This document shows positions 57,643-64,000 of a DNA stretch of 64,000 nucleotides, piece by piece. Position 1 is the first letter of the stretch, and each line of letters opens with the position of its first letter. Position numbers and translations under genes: made by a program. Under the pieces are notes generated by a model. The model worked only from the letters and a program-made list of their open reading frames with translations. It was not told the origin of the DNA and did no database searches. Origin of the DNA: Acidovorax sp. (GTDB taxonomy: Bacteria; Pseudomonadota; Gammaproteobacteria; Burkholderiales; Burkholderiaceae_C); NCBI RefSeq assembly GCF_027492855.1, contig NZ_JAPUDY010000034.1, forward strand, positions 34,642-98,641. Direction: 5' to 3'.

Positions 57643-57678
57643 TATTGGACAGACAAGTTGTATTGAATTTGACCAATA
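57643..57678. promoter_or_regulatory. Possible activator binding site (inverted repeat)
   Basis: TATTGG and CCAATA arms 24 bases apart in an A/T-rich stretch about 50-85 bases upstream of the -24/-12 promoter. Position and symmetry fit an enhancer site for the adjacent sigma-54 activator; this is inference. Confidence 0.4.
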
Positions 57679-57726
57679 CTTATGGCGTGTAAATAAAAGT
57701 TTCTTGAAAATCAATCACTTGCAGCC

Positions 57727-57742
57727 TGGCACGGACTGTGCA
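57727..57742 (+). promoter_or_regulatory. Sigma-54 (-24/-12) promoter of the transporter operon
   Basis: TGGCAC-GGACT-GTGCA against the consensus TGGCAC-N5-TTGCA: all but one position match, and the GG and GC dinucleotides have the required spacing. It lies 32 bases upstream of the binding-protein start codon and directly downstream of a sigma-54 activator gene. Confidence 0.8.
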
Positions 57743-57773
57743 ATGTTCAGGCATCACAACAGGAGACTTCTCT

Positions 57774-58967
57774 ATGCACCGTCGCACCCTGGTCGCCCTC
57801 GCCACCGCAGCTGTTACCGCCGCCACGTTGTCTGCCCCCGCCTTCGCGCAGACCGGCGAAATCCGCATTGCCCACGTCTATAGCAAGACCGGCCCGCTGG
57901 AGGCCTATGGCAAGCAGACCCAGACGGGCCTGATGATGGGCCTGGACTACGCCACTGGCGGCACCATGACCGTGGGCGGCAAGAAGATCGTCGTGATCGA
58001 GAAAGACGACCAAGGCAAGCCCGACCTGGGCAAGAGCCTGCTGGCCTCGGCCTACTCGGATGACAAGGCCGACATCGCCGTGGGCCCCACCTCCAGCGGC
58101 GTGGCCCTGGCGCTGCTGCCCGTGGCCGAGGAATACAAAAAGATCCTGCTGGTAGAGCCCGCCGTGGCCGACGCCATCACGGGTGACAAGTGGAACAAGT
58201 ACATCTTTCGCACCGGCCGCAACAGCAGCCAGGACGCCATCAGCAACGCCGTGGCCATCGACAAGGCGGGCGTGACGGTTGCTACGCTGGCCCAGGACTA
58301 CGCTTTCGGCCGTGACGGCGTGAAGGCCTTCAAGGACTCCCTCAAGACCGCCAAGCTGGTGCACGAGGAATACCTGCCCACCACCACCACCGACTTCACC
58401 GCCGGTGCCCAGCGCCTGATCGACAAGCTCAAGGACGTGCCCGGCCGCAAGGTGATCTTCATCATCTGGGCCGGTGCGGGCAACCCGTTCAAGATCGCCG
58501 ATCTGGACCTCAAGCGCTACGGCATCGAGATTGCCACGGGCGGCAACATTTTGCCCGCCATGGCCGCCTACAAGAACTTCCCCGGCATGGAAGGCGCCAC
58601 GTACTACTACTTCGGCATCCCCAAGAACCCGGTGAACGAAGCCCTGGTGGCCGCGCACTACAAGGAGTTCAAGACGCCGCCAGACTTCTTCACCGCTGGC
58701 GGCTTCAGCTCGGCCATGGCCCTGGTCACGGCCCTGAAGGCCACGAACGGCGACACCAACACCAACAAGCTCATCAAAACCATGGAAGGCATGAGTTTTG
58801 ACACCCCCAAGGGCAAGATGACCTTCCGCAAGGAAGACCACCAGGCCATGCAGAGCATGTACCACTTCAAGATCAAGGTGGACCCGGCCTTCGCCTGGGG
58901 CGTGCCCGAGCTGGTGCGCGAGATCAAGCCTGAAGAAATGAACGTGCCGATTCGCAACAAGCGATAA
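57774..58967 (+). CDS. ABC transporter substrate-binding protein (branched-chain amino-acid/amide type)
   Basis: A 397-residue periplasmic binding protein of the HAAT family (type I fold). The signal peptide ends APAFAQ. The mature part starts GEIRIAHVYSKTGPLEAYGKQTQTGLMMGLDYATGGTM, with VGPTSSGVALALLPVAEEYKKILLVEPAVADAITG and the TYYYFGIPKNPVNEALV segment. Amino acids are the usual ligands, but members also bind amides, aromatic acids and other carboxylates; the neighbouring PHB depolymerase suggests a hydroxyacid. It is the first gene after the sigma-54 promoter; a terminator-like hairpin lies after its stop. Confidence 0.88.
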   Translation: MHRRTLVALATAAVTAATLSAPAFAQTGEIRIAHVYSKTGPLEAYGKQTQTGLMMGLDYATGGTMTVGGKKIVVIEKDDQGKPDLGKSLLASAYSDDKADIAVGPTSSGVALALLPVAEEYKKILLVEPAVADAITGDKWNKYIFRTGRNSSQDAISNAVAIDKAGVTVATLAQDYAFGRDGVKAFKDSLKTAKLVHEEYLPTTTTDFTAGAQRLIDKLKDVPGRKVIFIIWAGAGNPFKIADLDLKRYGIEIATGGNILPAMAAYKNFPGMEGATYYYFGIPKNPVNEALVAAHYKEFKTPPDFFTAGGFSSAMALVTALKATNGDTNTNKLIKTMEGMSFDTPKGKMTFRKEDHQAMQSMYHFKIKVDPAFAWGVPELVREIKPEEMNVPIRNKR

Positions 58968-59041
58968 GCCGGTCCTTTCAATGTGTTAGCGAGGCCCGTT
59001 GGACAGGACACATGTTCTGCTCCTTCGGGGCACATCCCGCA

Positions 59042-59062
59042 GGGGCGGCCGCCCCTCTTTTT
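59042..59062 (+). terminator. Terminator-like hairpin between binding-protein and depolymerase genes
   Basis: Perfect palindrome GGGGCGGCCGCCCC followed by TCTTTTT. It should attenuate transcription so that the binding protein is made in excess over downstream products; the depolymerase may have its own promoter. A second hairpin (CCCCCGGGTCTACACGGGGG) lies just beyond. Confidence 0.65.
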
Positions 59063-59143
59063 CCAGTGAATTGATACATGAACCCCCGGGTCTACACGGG
59101 GGCTGGGTCGGTTTTTTTCAAAATTATTTGGAGACAAGACAAC

Positions 59144-60622
59144 ATGGCTTTCAATTTCATCCGGGCGGCCGCAGCAGGAGCTGCCATCGCAATGTGCGGA
59201 ACAGGTGGCGTAATGGCCGCCGTCAACCTTCCCGCGCTCAACATCGACAAGACGCAGACCACGGTGTCGGGGCTGTCGTCGGGCGGCTTCATGGCCGTGC
59301 AGTTGCACGTGGCGTATTCGGCCACGTTTGCCAAGGGCGCGGGCGTGGTGGCGGGCGGGCCGTTCTACTGCGCCGAGGGCTCGATCACCAACGCCACCGG
59401 GCGCTGCATGGCCAGCCCGGCGGGCATTCCTACCAGCACGCTGGTGAGCACCACCAACACCTGGGCCAGCCAGGGCGCCATCGACCCCGTGGCCAACCTG
59501 CAAAGCTCCAAGGTCTATCTGTTCTCGGGCACGCTCGACAGCACGGTCAAGCCCGGCGTGATGGATGCGCTGCGCACCTACTACAACAGCTTCGTGCCCG
59601 CTGCCAACGTGGTCTATAAAAAAGACATCGCGGCCCAGCACGCCATGATCACCGATGACTACGGCAGCAGCTGCTCCACCAATGGCGCGCCCTACATCAA
59701 CGACTGCAATTTCGACCTGGCCGGGGCCATGCTGCAGCACCTGTACGGCACGCTGAACGCGCGCAACAACGCCACGCTTCCCGCGGGCAACTACGTAGAG
59801 TTCAACCAAAGCCAGTTCATCACCAACCACGGCATGGCCACCACCGGCTGGGCCTACATTCCGCAGGCTTGCCAGGCAGGCGGCAGTGCCACCTGCAAGC
59901 TGCACGTGGTGCTGCATGGCTGCAAACAGAACGTCAGCAACGTGCAGCAGCAGTACGTGCGCAACACGGGCTACAACCGCTGGGCCGACACCAACAACAT
60001 CGTGATGCTGTACCCGCAGACCAGCACGGCAGCCACCAACAGCTGCTGGGACTGGTGGGGCTATGACAACGCCAACTATTCCAAGAAGTCCGGCCCACAG
60101 ATGGCTGCGATCAAGGCCATGGTGGACGCGGTCTCCAGCGGCTCGGGCACCACAACGCCGCCCCCGGCCGCGCTGCCCGCACCCACGGGTGTGAGCACTT
60201 CGGGTGCTACATCGAACAGCATGGCCATTGGCTGGGCTGCCGTCTCCGGTGCCGCCAGCTACAACGTCTATCGCAACGCCAACAAGGTCAACGCGCTGCC
60301 GGTGACGGCCACGAGCTACACCGACACCGGCCTGGCCGCATCCATCACCTACAGCTGGACGGTGCGCGCTGCCGATGCCAACGGTGCTGAGGGCGCTACC
60401 TCGGCAGCCGCATCCGGCACCACGCTGGCTGGCTCCGGTGGCACAGCCACCTGCACCACATCCAGCAACTATGCACACACCATGGCGGGCCGCGCGTATG
60501 CCGCAGGTGGCTACACCTTTGCCTTGGGCTCCAACCAGAACATGGGCCTGTGGAATGTGTTCGTGACCAAGACCCTGAAGCAGACCGGGCCGAACTACTA
60601 CGTGATCGGCACCTGCCCCTAA
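59144..60622 (+). CDS. Extracellular PHB (short-chain PHA) depolymerase, type 2 catalytic domain
   Basis: A 492-residue secreted enzyme that degrades poly(3-hydroxybutyrate) to oligomers or monomers. A signal peptide (~1-26) is followed by the catalytic domain with the lipase box GLSSGGFMAVQL (Ser45) near the N-terminus, the type 2 arrangement known from Acidovorax/Comamonas enzymes; further motifs are AGVVAGGPFYCAEG, LHVVLHGCKQNVSN and SCWDWWGYDNANYSKKSG (His/Trp). A fibronectin type III linker (~345-430, APTGVSTSGATSNSMAIGW) and a C-terminal substrate-binding domain (~435-492, NYAHTMAGRAYAAGGYTFALGS) complete it. It sits inside an ABC transporter operon, which is unusual. The ATG has GGAGAC upstream. 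Confidence 0.92.
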   Translation: MAFNFIRAAAAGAAIAMCGTGGVMAAVNLPALNIDKTQTTVSGLSSGGFMAVQLHVAYSATFAKGAGVVAGGPFYCAEGSITNATGRCMASPAGIPTSTLVSTTNTWASQGAIDPVANLQSSKVYLFSGTLDSTVKPGVMDALRTYYNSFVPAANVVYKKDIAAQHAMITDDYGSSCSTNGAPYINDCNFDLAGAMLQHLYGTLNARNNATLPAGNYVEFNQSQFITNHGMATTGWAYIPQACQAGGSATCKLHVVLHGCKQNVSNVQQQYVRNTGYNRWADTNNIVMLYPQTSTAATNSCWDWWGYDNANYSKKSGPQMAAIKAMVDAVSSGSGTTTPPPAALPAPTGVSTSGATSNSMAIGWAAVSGAASYNVYRNANKVNALPVTATSYTDTGLAASITYSWTVRAADANGAEGATSAAASGTTLAGSGGTATCTTSSNYAHTMAGRAYAAGGYTFALGSNQNMGLWNVFVTKTLKQTGPNYYVIGTCP

Positions 60623-60689
60623 AGTGAAGCGGGCGCTCGGCCGGGCGCCCCTTCTATCGACTGACGACAGTGAAAGTGAAAAAACACCC

Positions 60690-61472
60690 ATGAGCACCTT
60701 GGCCACCAAGGACTTGACCATCCGCTTCGGCGGCCATGTGGCGGTCAATGGCGTGACCTGCTCCTTCGAGCCAGGCACGCTGACCGCCATCGTGGGCCCC
60801 AATGGCGCGGGCAAGACCACCTACTTCAACCTGATCTCCGGGCAACTCAAGGCATCCAGTGGCACTGTCACGCTGGGTGGACAAGATCTCACGGGGCAAT
60901 CGGTCTCGGCGCGCACGCATGCGGGCCTGGGCCGGGCGTTTCAGCTCACCAACCTTTTCCCCAACCTCAGTGTGCTGGAAAACGTGCGTCTGGCCGTGCA
61001 GGCCACGCACGAGGGCAAGCACCGCCGGGGCATGAACCTCTGGAGCATCTGGAGCGACCACAACGCGTTGACCCAGCGTGCCCGAGTGATCCTGCAGGCC
61101 GTGGCGATGAGCGACCGCGCCGACACCCCCGTGGCCAGCCTGCCGCACGGCGACCAGCGCAAGCTGGAGGTAGCGCTGCTCATGGCGCTGGAGCCGCAGG
61201 TGTATATGTTCGACGAGCCCACGGCCGGCATGAGCCACGACGAAGCCCCCGTGATCCTGAACCTGATCCGCGAGCTTAAAAAAGACAAGACCAAGATCAT
61301 CCTTCTGGTGGAGCACAAGATGGACGTGGTGCGCGAGCTGGCCGACCGCATCATCGTGCTGACCAACGGCACGCTGGTGGCCGACGGCCCACCGGCCGAG
61401 GTGATTGCATCGCCCGTGGTGCAAGAGGCTTACCTGGGCGTCAGCAAGGAAGCAGAAAAGGAGGCGGCATGA
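60690..61472 (+). CDS. livG: ABC transporter ATP-binding protein (LivG type)
   Basis: A 260-residue ATPase. Walker A GPNGAGKTTYFNLISG, Q-loop region AFQLTNLFPNLSVLENVRLAV, the LivG-type signature LPHGDQRKLEVALLMAL (LPxGxQRxLE rather than LSGGQ), and Walker B VYMFDEPTAGMS. It energises the LivHM-type permease. Its stop overlaps the livF start (ATGA). A GC-rich hairpin lies between the depolymerase stop and this gene. Confidence 0.92.
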   Translation: MSTLATKDLTIRFGGHVAVNGVTCSFEPGTLTAIVGPNGAGKTTYFNLISGQLKASSGTVTLGGQDLTGQSVSARTHAGLGRAFQLTNLFPNLSVLENVRLAVQATHEGKHRRGMNLWSIWSDHNALTQRARVILQAVAMSDRADTPVASLPHGDQRKLEVALLMALEPQVYMFDEPTAGMSHDEAPVILNLIRELKKDKTKIILLVEHKMDVVRELADRIIVLTNGTLVADGPPAEVIASPVVQEAYLGVSKEAEKEAA

Positions 61473-62206
61473 GCACGGCGACCCCCCCCAATCTGCTTGA
61501 ACTCAAGGGCGTACACACCCACATTGGCGCGTACCACATCCTGCACGGTGTGGACTTGGCTGTACCCAAGGGGCAGCTCACCATGCTGCTGGGGCGCAAC
61601 GGCGCGGGCAAGACGACCACGCTGCGCACCATCATGGGCCTGTGGCATGCGTCGCAGGGCTCCATCCATTTCGGTGGCAAAGACATCACCGCCATGAACA
61701 CCCCGCAGATCGCGGGCATGAACATCGCCTACGTGCCCGAAAACATGGGCATCTTCTCTGACCTCACGGTGAAAGAAAACATGCTGCTGGCCGCCCGCAA
61801 GGCCAGCAACGCCGTGCAGATGGATCAGGCGCGGCTCGAATGGATCTTCAAGCTTTTCCCCGCTGTGGAGAAGTTCTGGAACCACCCGGCGGGCAAGCTC
61901 AGCGGCGGCCAAAAGCAGATGGTGGCGGTGAGCCGCGCCATCGTGGAACCGCGTGATCTGCTCATCGTGGACGAGCCCAGCAAGGGCCTCGCGCCCGCCA
62001 TCATCAACAACATGATCGAGGCGTTCGACCAGCTCAAGAAGAGTGGCGTGACCATTTTGCTCGTCGAGCAGAACATCAATTTCGCGAAGCGGCTCGGTGA
62101 CACCGTGGCCGTGATGGACAACGGCCAAGTGGTGCATGCAGGCAGCATGGCCGCGCTGGCCGAGGACGAAGAACTGCAGCGCTCGCTGCTGGGGTTGGCA
62201 CTATGA
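61469..62206 (+). CDS. livF: ABC transporter ATP-binding protein (LivF type)
   Basis: A 245-residue ATPase pairing with LivG. Walker A LLGRNGAGKTTTLRTIMG, signature KLSGGQKQMVAVSRAIV, Walker B LLIVDEPSKGLAPAII, and H-loop VEQNINFAKRLGD. It overlaps livG by four bases. Its TGA also overlaps an ATG that opens a 40-codon frame running to the livH start, so coupling may continue across the repeat inserted between them. Confidence 0.92.
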   Translation: MSTATPPNLLELKGVHTHIGAYHILHGVDLAVPKGQLTMLLGRNGAGKTTTLRTIMGLWHASQGSIHFGGKDITAMNTPQIAGMNIAYVPENMGIFSDLTVKENMLLAARKASNAVQMDQARLEWIFKLFPAVEKFWNHPAGKLSGGQKQMVAVSRAIVEPRDLLIVDEPSKGLAPAIINNMIEAFDQLKKSGVTILLVEQNINFAKRLGDTVAVMDNGQVVHAGSMAALAEDEELQRSLLGLAL

Positions 62207-62325
62207 GTTTTACATCCAATTTCAAGCCTTTTGATGCTCTGGCGCTTATTTATCAAGCGCTACCAGCTATCAAAAACATAGTGACCGTGCTCCCGACCAC
62301 CCCCTGGCAAGGAGGTTTGGCATGA
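62203..62325 (+). CDS. 40-codon bridging ORF created by a palindromic repeat
   Basis: Starts with ATGA overlapping the livF stop and ends with TGA overlapping the livH ATG (ATGA), so ribosomes could pass from livF to livH without a gap. Codons for FDALALIYQALPAIKNI lie in a copy of the dispersed repeat and use the same frame as the copies in tilS and ppiA. The peptide may have no function; the conserved coupling geometry is the interesting part. A GGAGG site for livH lies inside its last codons. Confidence 0.4.
   Translation: MSFTSNFKPFDALALIYQALPAIKNIVTVLPTTPWQGGLA
62228..62284. repeat. Dispersed palindromic repeat, copy 14
   Basis: CTTTTGATGCTCTGGCGCTT, ATTTATCAAGCGCTACCAGC, TATCAAAAACATAGTGA. 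It lies between livF and livH and makes up the middle of a bridging ORF. Confidence 0.9.
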
Positions 62326-63311
62326 GCAACATGGCCCGCGACTTCGACTGGAAGCCCCTGGCGCTGGTGCCAGCGCTTGCGCTTTTGGTGTTGCCCTTCA
62401 TCGGCTCGCCCAGCACCTGGCTCACGCTCACGGTGGCGGGGTTGGCCATGGGCATGATCGTGTTCATCATCGCCTCGGGCCTCACGCTGGTGTTCGGCCT
62501 GATGGACGTGCTGAACTTCGGCCACGGCGTGTTCATTGCGCTCGGTGCCTTTGTGGCCACCAGCGTGCTGGGCGCCATGGGCGACTACACCCAAAGCGCT
62601 GACCTGTGGCGCAATCTGATGGCCGTGCTGCCCGCCATGCTGGTGGCCATGGCCGTGGCCGGTGCCGTGGGCCTGGCGTTCGAGCGCTTCATCGTGCGGC
62701 CCGTGTACGGCCAGCATTTGAAGCAGATCCTCATCACCATGGGCGGCATGATCATTGGTGAAGAGCTCATCAAGGTCATCTGGGGCCCCGCGCAGATCCC
62801 GCTGCCGCTGCCCGAGGGCATGCGTGGCTCGCTGCTCATCGGCGATGCCGCCATCGAGAAATACCGCCTGGTGGCCGTGGCTGTGGGCCTGCTGGTGTTT
62901 GGCGTGCTGGCCTGGACGCTGTCGCGCACCAAGGTGGGCCTGCTGATCCGCGCGGGCGTGCAAGACCGCGAGATGGTCGAGAGCCTGGGCTACCGCATCC
63001 GTCGCCTGTTCATCGGCGTGTTTGTTGTGGGTTCGGCCCTGGCCGGCCTGGGTGGCGTGATGTGGGGCCTGTACCAGCAAAGCGTTATCCCGCAGATGGG
63101 TGCGCAGGTCAATGTGCTGATCTTCATCGTGATCATCATCGGCGGCCTGGGCAGCACGGGCGGTGCGCTCATCGGCGCGCTGCTGGTGGGGCTCATGGCC
63201 AACTACACCGGCTTTTTGGTGCCCAAGGTGGCGCTGTTCTCCAACATTGCCCTCATGGTGGCGATCCTGTTGTGGCGCCCGCAAGGCGTCTACCCGGTCG
63301 CCAACCGCTGA
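62322..63311 (+). CDS. livH: ABC transporter permease (LivH type)
   Basis: A 329-residue inner-membrane permease with about eight helices. The LivH signature GLTLVFGLMDVLNFGHGVFIALGAFVATSVLG (~52-83) and the EAA-like loop GVQDREMVESLGYRIRRLFIGVFVVGSALAGLGGVMWGL (~217-255) are present. It forms the translocation pore with the LivM subunit, whose gene starts 16 bases downstream. Confidence 0.93.
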   Translation: MSNMARDFDWKPLALVPALALLVLPFIGSPSTWLTLTVAGLAMGMIVFIIASGLTLVFGLMDVLNFGHGVFIALGAFVATSVLGAMGDYTQSADLWRNLMAVLPAMLVAMAVAGAVGLAFERFIVRPVYGQHLKQILITMGGMIIGEELIKVIWGPAQIPLPLPEGMRGSLLIGDAAIEKYRLVAVAVGLLVFGVLAWTLSRTKVGLLIRAGVQDREMVESLGYRIRRLFIGVFVVGSALAGLGGVMWGLYQQSVIPQMGAQVNVLIFIVIIIGGLGSTGGALIGALLVGLMANYTGFLVPKVALFSNIALMVAILLWRPQGVYPVANR

Positions 63312-63327
63312 TGAGGAGCCGACTGAC

Positions 63328-64000
63328 ATGCTGAACCGACTTCTCTCCGGCGACTACCCGCGCAGCAAGGTGCTGGCGGCCATCCTGATAGCCATCCTCC
63401 TCGGGCTGGCGTTCGCACCCTTTCTGTTCCCCGGCGTCAAGGCGCTGTCGGTGGCAGCCAAGGTGCTCATCTTTGTGGTGCTGGTCGCCAGTTTCGACCT
63501 GCTGCTGGGTTACACCGGCATCGTGAGCTTTGCGCACACCATGTTCTTTGGCATTGGGGCCTATGGCATTGCCGTGGCCACCACGCGCCTGGGGCCTACT
63601 TGGACGGCGCTGGGCGTGGGCATTGGCGGGGCGCTGCTGCTGTCTCTGCTGCTGTCGCTGGCGGTGGGGCTGTTCTCGCTGCGCGTGCGGGCCATCTTCT
63701 TCGCCATGATCACGCTCGCCGTGGCCGCCGCGTTCCAGACGCTGGCCTCGCAGCTCTCCGACATCACCGGCGGCGAAGACGGCCTGACCTTCAAGGTGCC
63801 AGAGTTTCTGTCGCCCAGCTTCGAGCCGTTTGAAGAGCCCTTCCTGGGCGTGAGCATCGACGGGCGCCTGATCTGCTACTACCTGCTGTTTGTCACTGCC
63901 GTGGCGCTGGTGCTGGCGCTGCTGCGCATCGTCAACTCGCCGTTTGGCCGCGTGCTGCAGGCCATCCGCGAGAACGAGTTCCGCGCCGAGGCCATCGGCT
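63328..64000 (+). CDS. livM: ABC transporter permease (LivM type), 5' part
   Basis: The first 224 codons are present; the gene runs off the right edge. The protein starts MLNRLLSGDYPRSKVLAAI and has six or more membrane helices so far. Family motifs are SFDLLLGYTGIVSFAHTMFFGIGAYGIA (~51-78), FFAMITLAVAAAFQTLASQ and GGEDGLTF; the window ends in the coupling-loop region (VLQAIRENEFRAEAIG). It pairs with LivH. A GAGGAG site lies 11 bases upstream of the ATG. Confidence 0.92.
   Translation, partial: MLNRLLSGDYPRSKVLAAILIAILLGLAFAPFLFPGVKALSVAAKVLIFVVLVASFDLLLGYTGIVSFAHTMFFGIGAYGIAVATTRLGPTWTALGVGIGGALLLSLLLSLAVGLFSLRVRAIFFAMITLAVAAAFQTLASQLSDITGGEDGLTFKVPEFLSPSFEPFEEPFLGVSIDGRLICYYLLFVTAVALVLALLRIVNSPFGRVLQAIRENEFRAEAIG

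Noticed and set aside
58658-60820. 720-codon minus-strand frame across the depolymerase
   Set aside because: No ribosome binding site, low-complexity product, and it overlaps three convincing sense genes or gene ends.

Overview
The window is GC-rich (about two thirds G+C), densely coded chromosome from a betaproteobacterium, most likely a Comamonadaceae member close to Acidovorax. The pointers are the TctCBA/TctDE and Bug-type solute-binding genes, an extracellular type 2 PHB depolymerase, the TPR / L,D-transpeptidase / ppiA / ppiB / lpxH cluster divergent from cysS, and a dispersed palindromic repeat that I associate with this family. It is ordinary chromosome, with no phage, plasmid or CRISPR. 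Species-level identity is inference.

Layout. 0-5.5 kb: start of an oxidoreductase-like gene, a small membrane protein, the ribosome-assembly GTPase RbgA/YlqF, a PAS-GGDEF-EAL protein, a 47-residue basic protein and an OmpA-like envelope protein. 5.5-6.4 kb: a lower-GC insert holding one secreted protein gene whose stop codon abuts an integron attC-like site. 6.4-13.2 kb: housekeeping and transport genes (M14-like amidohydrolase, EamA exporter, TruC, TerB-like, DHH phosphoesterase, MFS exporter). 13.3-15.2 kb: an orphan flagellin carrying a zinc-metalloprotease domain (flagellinolysin) behind a clear sigma-28 promoter. 15.2-24 kb: nuclease, lipoprotein, RluE, GltS, M23 peptidase, small DUF proteins, and a ParE-type toxin-antitoxin pair lying between a DUF924 gene and a broken piece of the same gene. 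24-30.8 kb: glnS, aroQ, arfB, ygiD, an esterase, a 238-bp MITE-like element, an amphi-Trp protein and a DUF3014 protein. 30.8-35.8 kb: a methionine-degradation cluster (methionine gamma-lyase plus an AceE-like E1, as in the mde locus of Pseudomonas putida), with one Lrp-type regulator divergent from each enzyme. 35.9-49.7 kb: mtfA, lpxH, ppiB, ppiA, L,D-transpeptidase and TPR on one strand; cysS, a 3-methyladenine DNA glycosylase, accA, a chemoreceptor, tilS, lysC and tRNA-Ser(GCU) on the other; then hslR. 49.7-55.1 kb: the TctDE two-component system divergent from tctCBA. 55.3-64 kb: a DUF2325 protein behind a Fur-box-like palindrome, then a sigma-54 activator, a matching -24/-12 promoter, and an ABC transporter operon of the branched-chain amino-acid type with an extracellular PHB depolymerase gene inside it. 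This suggests that the transporter may import depolymerase products.

The most unusual large-scale signal is a family of about 60-bp palindromic repeats (core like TAGCGCTTGATGAATAAGCG followed by CTAGCAGCTAT and TTGATAGCA). I count 14 copies. Several sit inside or at the ends of protein genes (tilS, ppiA, the AceE-like gene, the DNA glycosylase, the DUF2325 gene, the esterase, and a short ORF bridging livF and livH). In four of these the repeat is read in the same frame, giving related peptides, which resembles Rickettsia palindromic elements.
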